A stretch of DNA of 64,000 nt from positions 2,604,001 to 2,668,000 of the forward strand of contig OZ245813.1 of the NCBI GenBank assembly GCA_965228445.1, in the 5' to 3' direction. This document shows positions 1-9,053 of this stretch, in pieces. Source of the stretch: Thalassobaculum sp965228445. Lineage in GTDB: Bacteria; Pseudomonadota; Alphaproteobacteria; Thalassobaculales; Thalassobaculaceae. Both the position numbers and the translations under genes were made by a program. The notes under the pieces are model-generated. The model saw only the letters and a list, made by a program, of their open reading frames with translations, did not search any database and was not told where the DNA came from. The stretch's first letter is position 1. The number at the start of each line of letters is the position of its first letter.

Positions 1-30
1 CGCGGGACCCGATCAGCAAGGAATGAGGAC

Positions 31-498
31 ATGAGCGACCAGACGATCTACAGCGGCCTGAATCAGCTCGGCGGCGCCACCGCCCTGCCCGCTTCGCCCG
101 AAGAGTCGGTGCTGGAGAAGGTGGAGAACCCGCATCGCGGCACTGACTACGTGGTGCGCTTCACCCAGCCGGAGTTCACCTCGCTCTGCCCGGTGACCGG
201 CCAGCCCGACTTCGCCTTCCTGATCATCGACTATGTCCCCACCGACTGGCTGGTGGAGAGCAAGTCCCTGAAGCTCTATCTGGGGGCCTTCCGCAACCAC
301 GGCGCCTTCCACGAGGGCTGCACCATCGACATCGCCAAGCGGCTGGAGGATCTGCTCGACCCGAAATGGCTGCGCATCGGCGGCTACTGGTACCCGCGCG
401 GCGGGATGCCGATCGACGTGTTCTATCAGACCGGCGAGCCGCCGAAGGGCCTGTGGATCCCGAGCCAGGACGTGCCGGTCTATCGCGGCCGCCCCTGA
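31..498 (+). CDS. queF: NADPH-dependent 7-cyano-7-deazaguanine reductase (QueF, short type)
   Basis: This cytosolic enzyme reduces the nitrile preQ0 to the amine preQ1 in queuosine tRNA-modification synthesis. The 155-residue length is that of the short, single-domain QueF class. The catalytic Cys is C53 in SLCPVTGQPDF, the general-acid Asp is D60, and the family signature ESKSLKLY lies at 76-83, followed by FRNHGAFHE at 88-95. The ATG at 31 has AAGGAATGAG just upstream. It is the leftmost gene and its neighbours are unrelated, so the context adds nothing. No oddities are seen. Recognition rests on the strongly conserved motifs. Confidence 0.96.
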   Translation: MSDQTIYSGLNQLGGATALPASPEESVLEKVENPHRGTDYVVRFTQPEFTSLCPVTGQPDFAFLIIDYVPTDWLVESKSLKLYLGAFRNHGAFHEGCTIDIAKRLEDLLDPKWLRIGGYWYPRGGMPIDVFYQTGEPPKGLWIPSQDVPVYRGRP

Positions 499-643
499 CG
501 GCGGCAACGCTCGGTCATACAACTTTGTTCTCAGCCACCCCACGGTGAAGACAAGCATAGGTATGATTGGAATATTTCACTGGAATACGCCTCCGCTTTA
601 GCCAAAGATAAATTGCAGTCTTGAATTCAGGTTGGGGGACCTG

Positions 644-1138
644 GTGAGCGAGAATTGCTCTAAATTTGAAGGAATATCTGATCTTTGGATTCGACCATTC
701 GACGATGTTGATATTCTGACCGATCCGAATCAGAAGATGCTTTTCAAATACTGGCAGAATGCCCATCGCGGTGACGATCTGCCGGCACCGGAGTGCATCG
801 ATCCGCTGGCCTTTCCGACCGCGTCGCTGCCCTATCTGGTGGTCGAGGAGTACGAGGCCGACGCGCGGCGCTTCCGCACCCGCCTCACCGGCACCGCCTA
901 TCGCGACGCGGTCGGGCATGACGGGACGAACCTGCGTACCGACGAGATGCCCGGCGGATGCGCCGCGGCCGACCGGCTGCGCTGGATCGCCGAGACCCGG
1001 CGGCCGTACTGGTACCGGGGGCCCATGGTCTTCTCCACCAAGCCCTGGACGTCGTTCAGCGTGCTCAGCCTGCCGTTCGGCCACCGGGACGCGCCGCTGA
1101 GCCGCGTCCTGTGCGTCTTCGACTTCCAGCCTGGATGA
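644..1138 (+). CDS. PAS domain protein (PAS_5 family)
   Basis: This small soluble protein of about 164 residues resembles the alphaproteobacterial PAS_5 family, stand-alone PAS-fold proteins of mostly unknown ligand. Visible landmarks are the N-terminal LFKYWQNAHRG stretch, PYLVVEEYEADARRFRTRL, the GTAYRDAVGHDGTNL segment typical of the family, and a C-terminal beta region ending VLCVFDFQPG. I chose the GTG at 644 because GGGGGA at 634-639 gives a good ribosome site. A TTG at 632 is possible but has no such site. The 145 bases upstream are AT-rich and could hold its promoter. There is no output domain, so any role is as a sensor or partner. Confidence 0.75.
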   Translation: MSENCSKFEGISDLWIRPFDDVDILTDPNQKMLFKYWQNAHRGDDLPAPECIDPLAFPTASLPYLVVEEYEADARRFRTRLTGTAYRDAVGHDGTNLRTDEMPGGCAAADRLRWIAETRRPYWYRGPMVFSTKPWTSFSVLSLPFGHRDAPLSRVLCVFDFQPG

Positions 1139-1214
1139 GCGGCGGATGACGGAACCTGGACCCTGGGCCGGGCTGCGGCCACCATGGCCGGAAAGAACCG
1201 CCGGGTACCCGACC

Positions 1215-2024
1215 ATGTCCGCACCGCCCTCCGCCCTCATCCTCGCCGACAGTGTGACCAAGCCGACCGCGGCCTGGATCGGCGCCGTGCTGGTCTCGGC
1301 CTCCCATGGCGGGATCTACGCCGCCTACTGCGCCGCCCGGGCCGGGGTGCGGGCGATGATCCTGAACGACGCGGGACGGGGAAAGGACGATGCCGGGATC
1401 GGCGGGGCCGCGTGGTGCGACGCGCTGGGCCTGGCCTATGCGGCGATCGACACCCTGTCGGCGCGGATCGGCAACGCCGAGGACATGGCGGCGCGCGGCG
1501 TGATCTCCACCGTCAACGCGGTCGCCCGCTCCGTCGGGGTCGAACCGGGTCAGCCGGTCAGGGAGGCCGCCCAGCTTCTGACCCTCGCACCGACGGTCAC
1601 GGCCAGGATCCCCGACTACGAGGAAGCCCGCACCGAGCTGCCGCCGGGCCCGAGCGGCCGGCATATCGTGCTGGCGGATTCGGCCTCGCTGATCGGGCCG
1701 CAGGATGTCGGCCAGGTCATCGTCTGCGGCAGTCATGGCGGCATGCTCGGCACCGACCCGATTACCGCGCTGAAGGTCGACGGATTCGCCGCCTTCTACA
1801 ACGACGCCGGCGGCGGCGCCGACGGGGCCGGGTTCACCCGGTTGCCGGCGCTCGACGACCGCGGGATCGCGGCCGGCACGGTGGCCGCCATGAGCGCGCG
1901 GATCGGCGACGGCCGCTCGACCTACGAGGACGGCATCCTCAGCCGGGTGAACGAGACGGCGAAGCGGCTCGGGGGTGCCGAAGGCATGGCGTTGAAGGAC
2001 TTCGCCCGGCGGCTGATCGCCTGA
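1215..2024 (+). CDS. Uncharacterised protein with two homologous halves
   Basis: This 269-residue protein is not recognised as any characterised family. It contains an internal duplication: a hydrophobic strand, then SHGGIYAAY..., then AMILNDAG in the first half, matched in the second by SHGGMLGTD... and AFYNDAGGG. The repeat suggests a pseudo-dimeric alpha/beta fold with two SHGG/NDAG active or binding sites. No signal peptide or membrane segment is seen. The ATG at 1215 is preferred; an in-frame ATG at 1146 close to the end of the previous gene would add 23 low-complexity residues. The following 176 bases are non-coding. Confidence 0.6.
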   Translation: MSAPPSALILADSVTKPTAAWIGAVLVSASHGGIYAAYCAARAGVRAMILNDAGRGKDDAGIGGAAWCDALGLAYAAIDTLSARIGNAEDMAARGVISTVNAVARSVGVEPGQPVREAAQLLTLAPTVTARIPDYEEARTELPPGPSGRHIVLADSASLIGPQDVGQVIVCGSHGGMLGTDPITALKVDGFAAFYNDAGGGADGAGFTRLPALDDRGIAAGTVAAMSARIGDGRSTYEDGILSRVNETAKRLGGAEGMALKDFARRLIA

Positions 2025-2200
2025 CGGCGGGCGCGCCCGTCATAAGCCGGTATGGCGGGACGATGGAAATATGTGTCGTCCGGACCTAAGAAAGACCCTT
2101 GGCAGCGTCCCACCTTACGGGGTGAGATCTGCGCCCGCGCGACACCCGGTCCACGGGATCACCCGCCGCACCGCGATACAGACCACCGACGGAGAGAACG

Positions 2201-2887
2201 ATGCCGTTATATGGCAAGGGCATGCTGGTAACCTTCACCGAGGTCGCCGGCGAGCACGAGGAAGAGTTCAACGAGTGGTACAACCGCGAGCATGTGGACG
2301 AGCGGGTGTTCATGCCCGGCTTCAAGCGCGCCCGCCGCTACCTGGCCGCCGACGACCGCGCCAAGGTGAAATACTTCGCCACCTACGAGACCGACACCGT
2401 GCGCGACCTGTGCGCGCCGGAATACATGAAGCTGCTGGGCGACCAGTCGCCCTGGTCGAAGAAGGTGATGGCGCTGTTCACCCATTTCGACCGGCTGACC
2501 GTGGAATGCACGGTCGACCTGACCCACGGCTTCACCGGTGCGGCCGGTCTGGCCCGGTTCTATCCCGCCGACGCCCAGAAGGCGGAGCTGCGCAAGGTGC
2601 TGGCCGAGAAGGTCCTGCCCGAGGTGATCAAGCGCCCCGGCGTGCTCGGCGCCTGCGTGCTGGAGAACGATCTGGACGTGGTGGCCGAAGGCCTCAAGGC
2701 CCAGGGCAAGCCGGTCCCGGCCGACATGCAGCAGGAATGGCTGGTGATCCTCGATACCGACACCCCGGCGACGGCGGCGCTGGCGCTGGAGGCGGCGTTC
2801 GGCAACGACGTGCTGCAGCCCTACGACCTGCCGACCTCGGCGGTGGAGGCCTCGTCCTATTACATGACTTTCGGCAATCAGCGCTGA
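2201..2887 (+). CDS. Dimeric alpha/beta-barrel-type protein upstream of hyuAB
   Basis: This protein has 228 residues. The N-terminal motif FNEWYNREHVDERVFMPGF followed by RARRY is the signature seen in small dimeric alpha/beta (ferredoxin-like) barrel proteins of catabolic operons. A second, more divergent copy appears to occupy residues 110-228. The start ATG at 2201 has GGAGAG at 2191-2196. It ends 10 bases before hyuA on the same strand and is very probably co-transcribed with hyuA and hyuB, so it may act on the same substrate or product. The reaction is unknown. Confidence 0.6.
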   Translation: MPLYGKGMLVTFTEVAGEHEEEFNEWYNREHVDERVFMPGFKRARRYLAADDRAKVKYFATYETDTVRDLCAPEYMKLLGDQSPWSKKVMALFTHFDRLTVECTVDLTHGFTGAAGLARFYPADAQKAELRKVLAEKVLPEVIKRPGVLGACVLENDLDVVAEGLKAQGKPVPADMQQEWLVILDTDTPATAALALEAAFGNDVLQPYDLPTSAVEASSYYMTFGNQR

Positions 2888-2897
2888 CGGAGTTCGC

Positions 2898-4949
2898 ATG
2901 TCCTGGTTTATCGGTGTCGACGTCGGCGGCACCTTCACTGATTTCTACGCGGTCGATCGCGACAGCGCGCAGGTCGTCGTGCACAAGACGCCGTCGACGC
3001 CGCACAATCCGGCCGAGGCGATCCTGGAAGGCCTCGACGCCCTGTCGAAGGCCAACGGCATCCCGGCCGAGGCGATCACCCGCCTGGCCCATGGCACGAC
3101 CGTCGCGACCAACGCGCTGATCCAGCGCCGGGGCGCTCCGCTGGCGGTGATCACCACGGAGGGCTTCCGCGACCTGCTGGAGATCGGCCGGCAGATCCGC
3201 CCGAAGATGTACGACCTGAAGGCCGACGCGCCGCCGCCGCTGGTCCCGCGCAAGCACCGCTACGAGGTGCGCGAGCGGATGATGGCCGACGGCACGCCGC
3301 GCATCGCGCTGGAGGACGCCGCCATCGAGGCGGCGATCGATCAGGTGGAAGCATCGGGGGCGGAGGCCGTTGCGGTCTGCCTGCTCTTCGCGTTCCTGAA
3401 CCCGGAACACGAGCAGAAGATCGGCAAGCGCCTGGCCGAACGGCTGCCGAACGTGGCGGTCTCGCTGTCGAGCGCGGTGCAGCCTGAGTTCCGCGAATAC
3501 GAGCGGTTCTCGACCGCCGCGCTGAACGCCTATCTGCAGCCGCTGATCGGCCGGTATATGCGGCATCTGGGGAAGGAGCTCGAGGAGAGGGCGCCGAAGG
3601 CGCGTCTCGGCATCAACCAGTCGAGCGGCGGGCTGATGTCGGTGGAACGGGCGGCCGACTTCCCGGTGCGCACCGCGCTCTCGGGTCCGGCGGCGGGTGC
3701 CGTGGGGGCCGCCCATGTGGCGCGGCTGGCCGGCAAGCCGAACGTGATCACCCTGGACATGGGCGGCACCAGCGCCGACGTGGCGCTGATCCGCGACTTC
3801 GAGGCAGAGATCGGCTTCGGACGCGAGGTCGCCGGCTTTCCGGTGCGCCTGCCGATCGTCGATGTGGATACGGTGGGGGCCGGCGGCGGCTCGATCGCCT
3901 GGTTCGACCGCGACGGGCTGCTGAAGGTGGGCCCGGCCTCGGCCGGTGCGGTGCCGGGTCCGGCCTGCTACCGCCGCGGCGGTACCGAGGCGACCGTCTC
4001 CGACGCCAACCTGGTTCTCGGCCGTTTGTCCGGCACGCTGATCGGCGGGGCAATGACCCTGGATCTCGACCTGGCGAAACAGGCGATTCAGCCGATCGCC
4101 GACAGGCTGGGCTTCTCCATCGAGAAGACGGCGGAAGGCATCCTCGGCATCGTCACCGCCAACATGGTCCGCGCCATCCGCACGGTGTCGGTGGAGCGCG
4201 GCCACGACCCGCGCCACTTCGTGCTGATGCCGTTCGGCGGCGCCGGCGCGCTGCATGCGGGCGACGTGGCCCGCGCCCTGGACATGGCCGAGATCGTCGT
4301 GCCGCCGGCGCCGGGCATTCTGTGCGCCCAGGGTCTGGTGGTCTCCGACCTGAAGGAAGATTTCGTCGCCACCGCCCGCCTGCCGCTCGCCGAGGCGAGC
4401 CGGGGCGACATCGATGCCGCCATCGCGCCGATGGCCGAAGCCGCCCGGGCCTGGTTCGAGGCCGAGGAGATCGCCCCCTCCCGCCGCCGTCTGCGGCTGG
4501 CCATCGATCTGCGCTATGTCGGCCAGAACTTCGAGCTGCTGGTGCCGACCGACGAGACCGACGGCGCGGCGCCGAGCCTGCCGGATATCGAAGAGATGAA
4601 GCGCCGGTTCTTCGCCGCCCACGAGAAGACCTACGGCCACTACACGGCCGACGATCCGATCGAGACGGTGAACCTGCGCCTGACCGCCATCGGCGAGGCC
4701 GAGCGCATTCCCCCGCCGGCGGTGACCGGCGACGCCGGCAAGCATCCGACGCCGACGGCGCGCCGTCCGGTCTGGTTCGACGGCACGGAGCACGATACGC
4801 CGGTCTATGACCGCGCGACCCTGGCGCCGGGTCAGCAGTTCAAGGGCCCGGCCATCGTCGACCAGCTCGACGCCACCACCGTGGTCCATCCCGGCGACAC
4901 CGTGACGGTGGACGCCGCCCTCAACCTGATCATCGAGGTGTCGCGATGA
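2898..4949 (+). CDS. hyuA: Hydantoinase/oxoprolinase family protein, ATPase subunit (HyuA-like)
   Basis: This 683-residue A subunit belongs to an ATP-dependent hydantoinase/oxoprolinase/acetophenone-carboxylase-type enzyme. The N-terminal domain opens with the phosphate-binding VDVGGTFTDFYAVD (residues 6-19); the second ASKHA phosphate motif is LDMGGTSADVALI near residues 286-298; a conserved FGGAGALHAGDVA follows near 450. GGAG at 2889-2892 sets the ATG at 2898. The stop codon overlaps the hyuB start by 4 bases (ATGA), implying translational coupling. Family members open cyclic amides such as hydantoin or 5-oxoproline, or carboxylate ketones. The substrate here cannot be decided from sequence. 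Confidence 0.9.
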   Translation: MSWFIGVDVGGTFTDFYAVDRDSAQVVVHKTPSTPHNPAEAILEGLDALSKANGIPAEAITRLAHGTTVATNALIQRRGAPLAVITTEGFRDLLEIGRQIRPKMYDLKADAPPPLVPRKHRYEVRERMMADGTPRIALEDAAIEAAIDQVEASGAEAVAVCLLFAFLNPEHEQKIGKRLAERLPNVAVSLSSAVQPEFREYERFSTAALNAYLQPLIGRYMRHLGKELEERAPKARLGINQSSGGLMSVERAADFPVRTALSGPAAGAVGAAHVARLAGKPNVITLDMGGTSADVALIRDFEAEIGFGREVAGFPVRLPIVDVDTVGAGGGSIAWFDRDGLLKVGPASAGAVPGPACYRRGGTEATVSDANLVLGRLSGTLIGGAMTLDLDLAKQAIQPIADRLGFSIEKTAEGILGIVTANMVRAIRTVSVERGHDPRHFVLMPFGGAGALHAGDVARALDMAEIVVPPAPGILCAQGLVVSDLKEDFVATARLPLAEASRGDIDAAIAPMAEAARAWFEAEEIAPSRRRLRLAIDLRYVGQNFELLVPTDETDGAAPSLPDIEEMKRRFFAAHEKTYGHYTADDPIETVNLRLTAIGEAERIPPPAVTGDAGKHPTPTARRPVWFDGTEHDTPVYDRATLAPGQQFKGPAIVDQLDATTVVHPGDTVTVDAALNLIIEVSR

Positions 4950-6652
4950 GCACCGAGACCAAGACCCCCGGGCCCGATCCGATCACCACAGAGATCGTCT
5001 TCAACGCCCTGCAGTCGGTGGCCGACGAAAGCTTCGTCGCCCTGATGAAGAGTGCCTATTCCACCAACATCAAGGAACGGCACGACCATTCCACCGCGAT
5101 CGTCGACCGCGACGGCCGCCTGGTGGTGCAGGCCTCGGGCTCGATCCCGATCCACCTGGCCTCGATGCTGGGACTGATGAAGAAGATCCTGGCGAAGTAT
5201 CCGGTCTCGGAGATCCACGAAGGCGACGTGTTCTGCGCCAACGACCCGCATGTGGGCGGCGGCACGCACCTGCCGGACGTGAACCTGGCGATGCCGGTGT
5301 TCTCGGATGGGGAACTGACCGGCTTCGTGTGCAACATCGCCCACCATGCCGATGTCGGCGGCATGTCCCCCGGCTCGATGGCCGGCGGCATGACCTCCAT
5401 CTATCAGGAAGGGCTGCGCATCCCGGTGATCAAGCTGTTCCGGAAGGGAGAGCTCGACCGGGACCTGTTCGACCTGATCCTGCTGAACGTGCGCGTCGTG
5501 GAGGAGCGGCGGGGCGACTACAACGCCCAGTTCGCGGCCCTGCGCCTCGCCCATCGCCGCCTGCTGGAGATCGTCGAGCGCAACGGGCGGGAAACCGTCG
5601 AAGCGGTGTTCGACGGCATCATCAGCCGCACCCATGCCCGCATGAAGGAAAGCATCGCCGCCATCCCCGACGGCACCTACACCTTCGAGGACTTCATGGA
5701 CAATGACGGGGCGGGGATCGACGACGTGAAGATCGCCGTGACCATCACCATCAAGGGCGACGACGCGGTGTTCGACTTCACCGGCACCGACGCCCAGGTC
5801 CCGGGCAACGTGAACATCCCGCTGAACGGAACGCTGGCGGCGGTGTGCTACGTGCTGAAGGCGATGCTGGATCCGGAGATCCCGAACAACCACGGGGTGA
5901 TCGACGCGGTGACCGTGACGGCCCCCTCCGGCACGGTGGTAAGCTGCGTGGAGCCGGCCTCGGTCGCGTCGCGGGCTCACACGTCACAGCGCATCGTCGA
6001 CGTGGTGATCGGCGCCCTGGCGGACGCCCTGCCGGACAAGGCGGTGGGGGCGGCGAACGGCGCCAATTCCATGGCCATCTTCGCCGGAACCGACCCGCGC
6101 TCGGGCCGGCCCTACGTCTATCTGGAGACACTCGGGGGAGGGTTCGGCGGCCGCAACGACCGCGACGGAAAGGATGGGGTGCAGGTCCACATCACCAACA
6201 CCTCCAACCTGCCGGTGGAAGCGATTGAGATGGAGTACCCGCTGCTGGTCGAGGCTTACGGTCTGATCGAGGATTCCGGCGGAGCCGGTACCTGGCGGGG
6301 CGGCTCGGGCCTGCGCCGGGTGGTCACGCCGGTCGGTCACGACTGCGTCTTCACCGGCATCGGCGAGCGGTTCCGCCACCAGCCCTGGGGCGTGTTCGGC
6401 GGCAAGCCCGGCAAGTCCGGCCATTTCGCCGTCCGCACCAAGGAAGGCGAGACCAAGGACATGCCCACCAAGTTCGGCGATGCTCCCCTACGCCAGGGCG
6501 ACAGCGCCATCGTCGAGACCCCGGGCTCGGGCGGCTACGGCGCGCCGGAGCAGCGGCCGGCCGAGACGCTGGCGGAGGACTGGGAGTCCGGCAAGTTCTC
6601 GGCCGCCTTCATGCGCGAGCATTACGGCTGGGAGTCGCCGCCGAGCGAGTGA
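4946..6652 (+). CDS. hyuB: Hydantoinase B/oxoprolinase family protein, catalytic subunit (HyuB-like)
   Basis: This 568-residue B subunit is the partner of the upstream HyuA. The N-terminus has the family segments NALQSVADESFVALMKSAYS and KERHDHSTAIVDRDG. Metal-site motifs follow in NDPHVGGGTHLPDV and IAHHADVGG. The C-terminal half carries GGGFGGRNDRDGKDGVQ and PLLVEAYGLIEDSGGAG. Length and end are normal for the family. The start overlaps hyuA by 4 bases. The last 31 bases overlap, tail to tail, a small phage membrane gene on the other strand, so there is no intergenic space at the host/phage junction. Confidence 0.92.
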   Translation: MSTETKTPGPDPITTEIVFNALQSVADESFVALMKSAYSTNIKERHDHSTAIVDRDGRLVVQASGSIPIHLASMLGLMKKILAKYPVSEIHEGDVFCANDPHVGGGTHLPDVNLAMPVFSDGELTGFVCNIAHHADVGGMSPGSMAGGMTSIYQEGLRIPVIKLFRKGELDRDLFDLILLNVRVVEERRGDYNAQFAALRLAHRRLLEIVERNGRETVEAVFDGIISRTHARMKESIAAIPDGTYTFEDFMDNDGAGIDDVKIAVTITIKGDDAVFDFTGTDAQVPGNVNIPLNGTLAAVCYVLKAMLDPEIPNNHGVIDAVTVTAPSGTVVSCVEPASVASRAHTSQRIVDVVIGALADALPDKAVGAANGANSMAIFAGTDPRSGRPYVYLETLGGGFGGRNDRDGKDGVQVHITNTSNLPVEAIEMEYPLLVEAYGLIEDSGGAGTWRGGSGLRRVVTPVGHDCVFTGIGERFRHQPWGVFGGKPGKSGHFAVRTKEGETKDMPTKFGDAPLRQGDSAIVETPGSGGYGAPEQRPAETLAEDWESGKFSAAFMREHYGWESPPSE

Positions 6653-6831
6653 GCGATGCGGCTGATCACCGCGTCGCGCAGCGCGACGACGATGTCGAAG
6701 ACCGGCGCGAGGACGGCCCCGATCACGGCCGCCACCTCCGCCGGCATCGGCGTCTGCGGGTAGGCGGCATTCCAGGTCCAGGCGACCAGGACGCCGGATC
6801 CGACGGCCGCGCCGGTGACGGTGCTTTTCAT
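6622..6831 (-). CDS. Small phage membrane protein, holin-like
   Basis: This 69-residue protein ends the phage operon. It has a short hydrophobic stretch near residues 8-20 and a clear one near 32-50 (AAVIGAVLAPVFDIVVALR), so it may span the membrane twice like a small holin. The start is well set by AAGGAGAG before the ATG at 6831. Its last codons overlap the 3' end of hyuB by 31 bases on the opposite strand. Size, position next to another small membrane gene and placement after the tail genes support a lysis role, but there is no family signature I can name. Confidence 0.5.
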   Translation of the reverse strand: MKSTVTGAAVGSGVLVAWTWNAAYPQTPMPAEVAAVIGAVLAPVFDIVVALRDAVISRIAHSLGGDSQP

Positions 6832-6853
6832 CTAGGCTCTCCTTTGACGGGCG

Positions 6854-7051
6854 TCAGGGACGGGGCAGGTTGAGCAGCGCCGCAAGCCCGCCGAGCACCG
6901 ACAGGGCAATCGTGCACAGCACGCCGAGCAGAAAGGCCTCGATCCGACCCACCCGGCGTTCCAGGTCGCGCATGCGGTACTGCAGCAGGGGTCCCTCCGG
7001 ACGCCTGCCGTCCTCCGGAGCGGGCGGCGCAATCAGCTGAAAGTCCGGCAT
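6854..7051 (-). CDS. Small coiled-coil plus transmembrane phage protein, XhlA-like
   Basis: This 65-residue protein has a charged helical region (RMRDLERRVGRIEAF, about residues 26-40) followed directly by one transmembrane helix (LLGVLCTIALSVLGGLAALL). This is the layout of XhlA-type phage lysis proteins, in which a cytoplasmic amphipathic helix precedes a single membrane anchor. AGAGGGG before the ATG at 7051 supports the start. Together with the next small gene it probably forms the holin part of a lysis cassette; no endolysin gene lies nearby. Confidence 0.55.
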   Translation of the reverse strand: MPDFQLIAPPAPEDGRRPEGPLLQYRMRDLERRVGRIEAFLLGVLCTIALSVLGGLAALLNLPRP

Positions 7052-7157
7052 GTGCTGCCCCTCTAAAGACGATCGGGCGGAAGTCCCGGACTGCCGCCGA
7101 GCGGAGACGGACAGCCCCCGACCGGCCTCGATCCGGCGGGCGGATGCGGCACCGCCA

Positions 7158-7583
7158 TCAGTAATCCGCCCCCATCGCGACGGCGATCACCTGCCCGGAG
7201 GCGATGGTCACGGCGATGGCGAAGCCCAGCATGCTATCGGGCGGCAGGTCGAACAGGTCCGCCGGGTCGCTCTGGTCGATCACGGTGACCCGCCCGCCAT
7301 TGACCGTGGTCCCGGACAGCGTGTGCGCCGGAATCAGCGCCTCCAGATGCGGCAGGTAGGTCCAGGTCAGTCCGCCATTGTGCGACACGAAGAACCGGAC
7401 CGCGGTCGCCGTCACCGTGGCGCTGGCCCCGGCATAGAGACCCGTGATCCGGGTTCCGTCGCTGCCGGCGACGATCAGGGCGGTGACCGCACCGGAGCCG
7501 TCGGTCGCGGCATTGGCGGCCGCCACTCCGGCGGTCTGATACCGCGGGATCTGCGGCCAGGCAGGCGTGTTCGTCAGGGCCAT
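7158..7583 (-). CDS. Phage tail-tip/fibre accessory protein
   Basis: This 141-residue protein is rich in Ala, Thr and Val with a beta-strand pattern and no membrane segment. It resembles small, fast-evolving proteins at the end of siphovirus tail operons and shares general style with the gene just upstream (7631-8149). The segment RFFVSHNGGLTWTYL may be a beta-sandwich or decoration element. It starts at the ATG at 7583 and sits between the tail proteins and the lysis-like genes. The function is inferred from position only. Confidence 0.45.
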   Translation of the reverse strand: MALTNTPAWPQIPRYQTAGVAAANAATDGSGAVTALIVAGSDGTRITGLYAGASATVTATAVRFFVSHNGGLTWTYLPHLEALIPAHTLSGTTVNGGRVTVIDQSDPADLFDLPPDSMLGFAIAVTIASGQVIAVAMGADY

Positions 7584-7630
7584 TACTGGGTCCTCCGGAC
7601 GGGGGTGACGTGGGACGGGTTCGGGACGGT

Positions 7631-8149
7631 CTACTGAGTCAGGGCATACGCGGCGCCGAGACTGACCGCGTAGCTCTCCAGGTTCGAAACGTTAAGGATG
7701 GCGAAATCTCGAGCGTCCAGATCAGCATTCAGGCTTGGAGCTGGATCCAGAAGCAGGCTTCGGACCACGGTAAATGGATGACCGATGATCCAGTCATTGG
7801 CGTATCCGCCTTCCGATGCGATCGTCACATCCAGTTGCAGGCTGTTTCCTTCGAACGCGATGACCGTCCCAAGAAGATAGACAGTGAGGTCGCTGGCACT
7901 CGCCGCGCGGACCATTGTCCCTGGGGGCAGGAAGATCGACGATGCGTTCTGATGCGTCGTGAGGATCGTGTTGCCGGTTTCGGCGAAATGCCCGGTGGAC
8001 GAGGTCGCGTAGATCCCGGAGATCAGTGCCGAGGATTCCGCGACGGACCGCAGAATGGCCGGCAGGCCGTTATCCTCGTCGGCATAGGCGTTGCCCTCCA
8101 CGTTGTCCTGGGTATAGGTCCGTCCGGCGATGGTCACGCTCCAGGCCAT
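7631..8149 (-). CDS. Hypothetical phage tail-end protein
   Basis: This 172-residue protein begins MAWSVTIAGRTYTQDNVEG, a beta-rich start often seen in short tail-tip or decoration proteins. It has no recognisable catalytic motif. Its base composition is slightly less GC-rich than neighbouring phage genes, consistent with a variable host-interaction gene. It follows the discoidin-like tail protein and precedes another small tail-end protein. The assignment to the tail tip rests on gene order. Confidence 0.45.
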   Translation of the reverse strand: MAWSVTIAGRTYTQDNVEGNAYADEDNGLPAILRSVAESSALISGIYATSSTGHFAETGNTILTTHQNASSIFLPPGTMVRAASASDLTVYLLGTVIAFEGNSLQLDVTIASEGGYANDWIIGHPFTVVRSLLLDPAPSLNADLDARDFAILNVSNLESYAVSLGAAYALTQ

Positions 8150-8191
8150 GGGCCGCTCCTGTGTTCGGGGTGATGGGACTGCGATGCACGC

Positions 8192-9046
8192 TCAGAGCAG
8201 TTCCTCGACGACAAAGCGGCGCGAATAGCTGCCGGGCTGGCCGTTGATGATCGGCGCCGATTCCGCCAGCGCGCCATAAAGTGTGTGCCGATGGGCGTGG
8301 GTCCGGTCGTCCGGGTCGGCGATCACCATGATGTCCCCGCCCTTTCCCTTCAGCCGCTCCAGCTCGTAGGCGTGGCCGAACATCTCATCCTTCTCCAGGT
8401 GATCGAGGACGAAGCGCAGGCGCCGGAACCGGGGGCGCGCATTCACGAAGACCTGACCGCCGCGGGACCGCTTGATCTCGCTCTCGTCGACCTGCTCGAT
8501 CGACCAGCCGTACTGGAAGTTGACCGAGGGCTGCCAGGCCGGTCCGGCGACCAGCCGGCCCGCCTGCAGAAACCCGGCCGGATTCACCTCGTCGGCCAGG
8601 TCGAGGCGGAGATAGCGCGCCCGCACCGGCTGCTCGATCGCATGGATCGACTGGGCGCCGTAGGTCTCGACCTCGTCCGGATCGAACCGGCCGCCCCAGT
8701 TGAACTCGCCCCAGGCGCCCACCCCGAACGGGAAGGCGGCGGGCCAGATGTCGACATTCCCGGTGTCGTGCAGCGGCTCGGACAGATCCGGCGTATTGCC
8801 GAGGCGGATTCGCCAGCGGCCGGACTGGGTGAGGTTGTGATGGATCAGGGCGACGAACCGCACCAGCTGCCGTTCCCCGAAATCCACCGTCACCAAGGTT
8901 CCCGCCGGGTCGGTGCCGAGGGATCGGGCGATCCGCGACGGCTGGCGGTCGGCCAGGTTGGCAACCGGCAGGGTGGCGCTCCACAACCCGCCGGACAGGG
9001 TCGCCGCGTCCACATGGTTGCGGTAGGAGATCAGGATGCTGGCCAT
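8192..9046 (-). CDS. Phage tail protein with discoidin-like beta-sandwich features
   Basis: This 284-residue protein has N-terminal segments NLADRQPSRIARSLG and TLVTVDFGERQLVRFVALIHHNL, then ARYLRLDLAD near the middle. These resemble the jelly-roll (F5/8 type C-like) folds used by tail-tip proteins to bind carbohydrate. It lies directly downstream of the tail hub candidate and ends before two small tail-end proteins. It probably sits at the distal tail and contacts the receptor. The fold is a by-eye resemblance. Confidence 0.5.
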   Translation of the reverse strand: MASILISYRNHVDAATLSGGLWSATLPVANLADRQPSRIARSLGTDPAGTLVTVDFGERQLVRFVALIHHNLTQSGRWRIRLGNTPDLSEPLHDTGNVDIWPAAFPFGVGAWGEFNWGGRFDPDEVETYGAQSIHAIEQPVRARYLRLDLADEVNPAGFLQAGRLVAGPAWQPSVNFQYGWSIEQVDESEIKRSRGGQVFVNARPRFRRLRFVLDHLEKDEMFGHAYELERLKGKGGDIMVIADPDDRTHAHRHTLYGALAESAPIINGQPGSYSRRFVVEELL

Positions 9047-9053
9047 CGCGTCG

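Noticed and set aside
2694..4889. Minus-strand open frame of about 730 codons
   Set aside because: It lies antisense to hyuA, whose motifs and ribosome site are unambiguous. The antisense translation is rich in Arg, Gly and His and has no recognisable domain.
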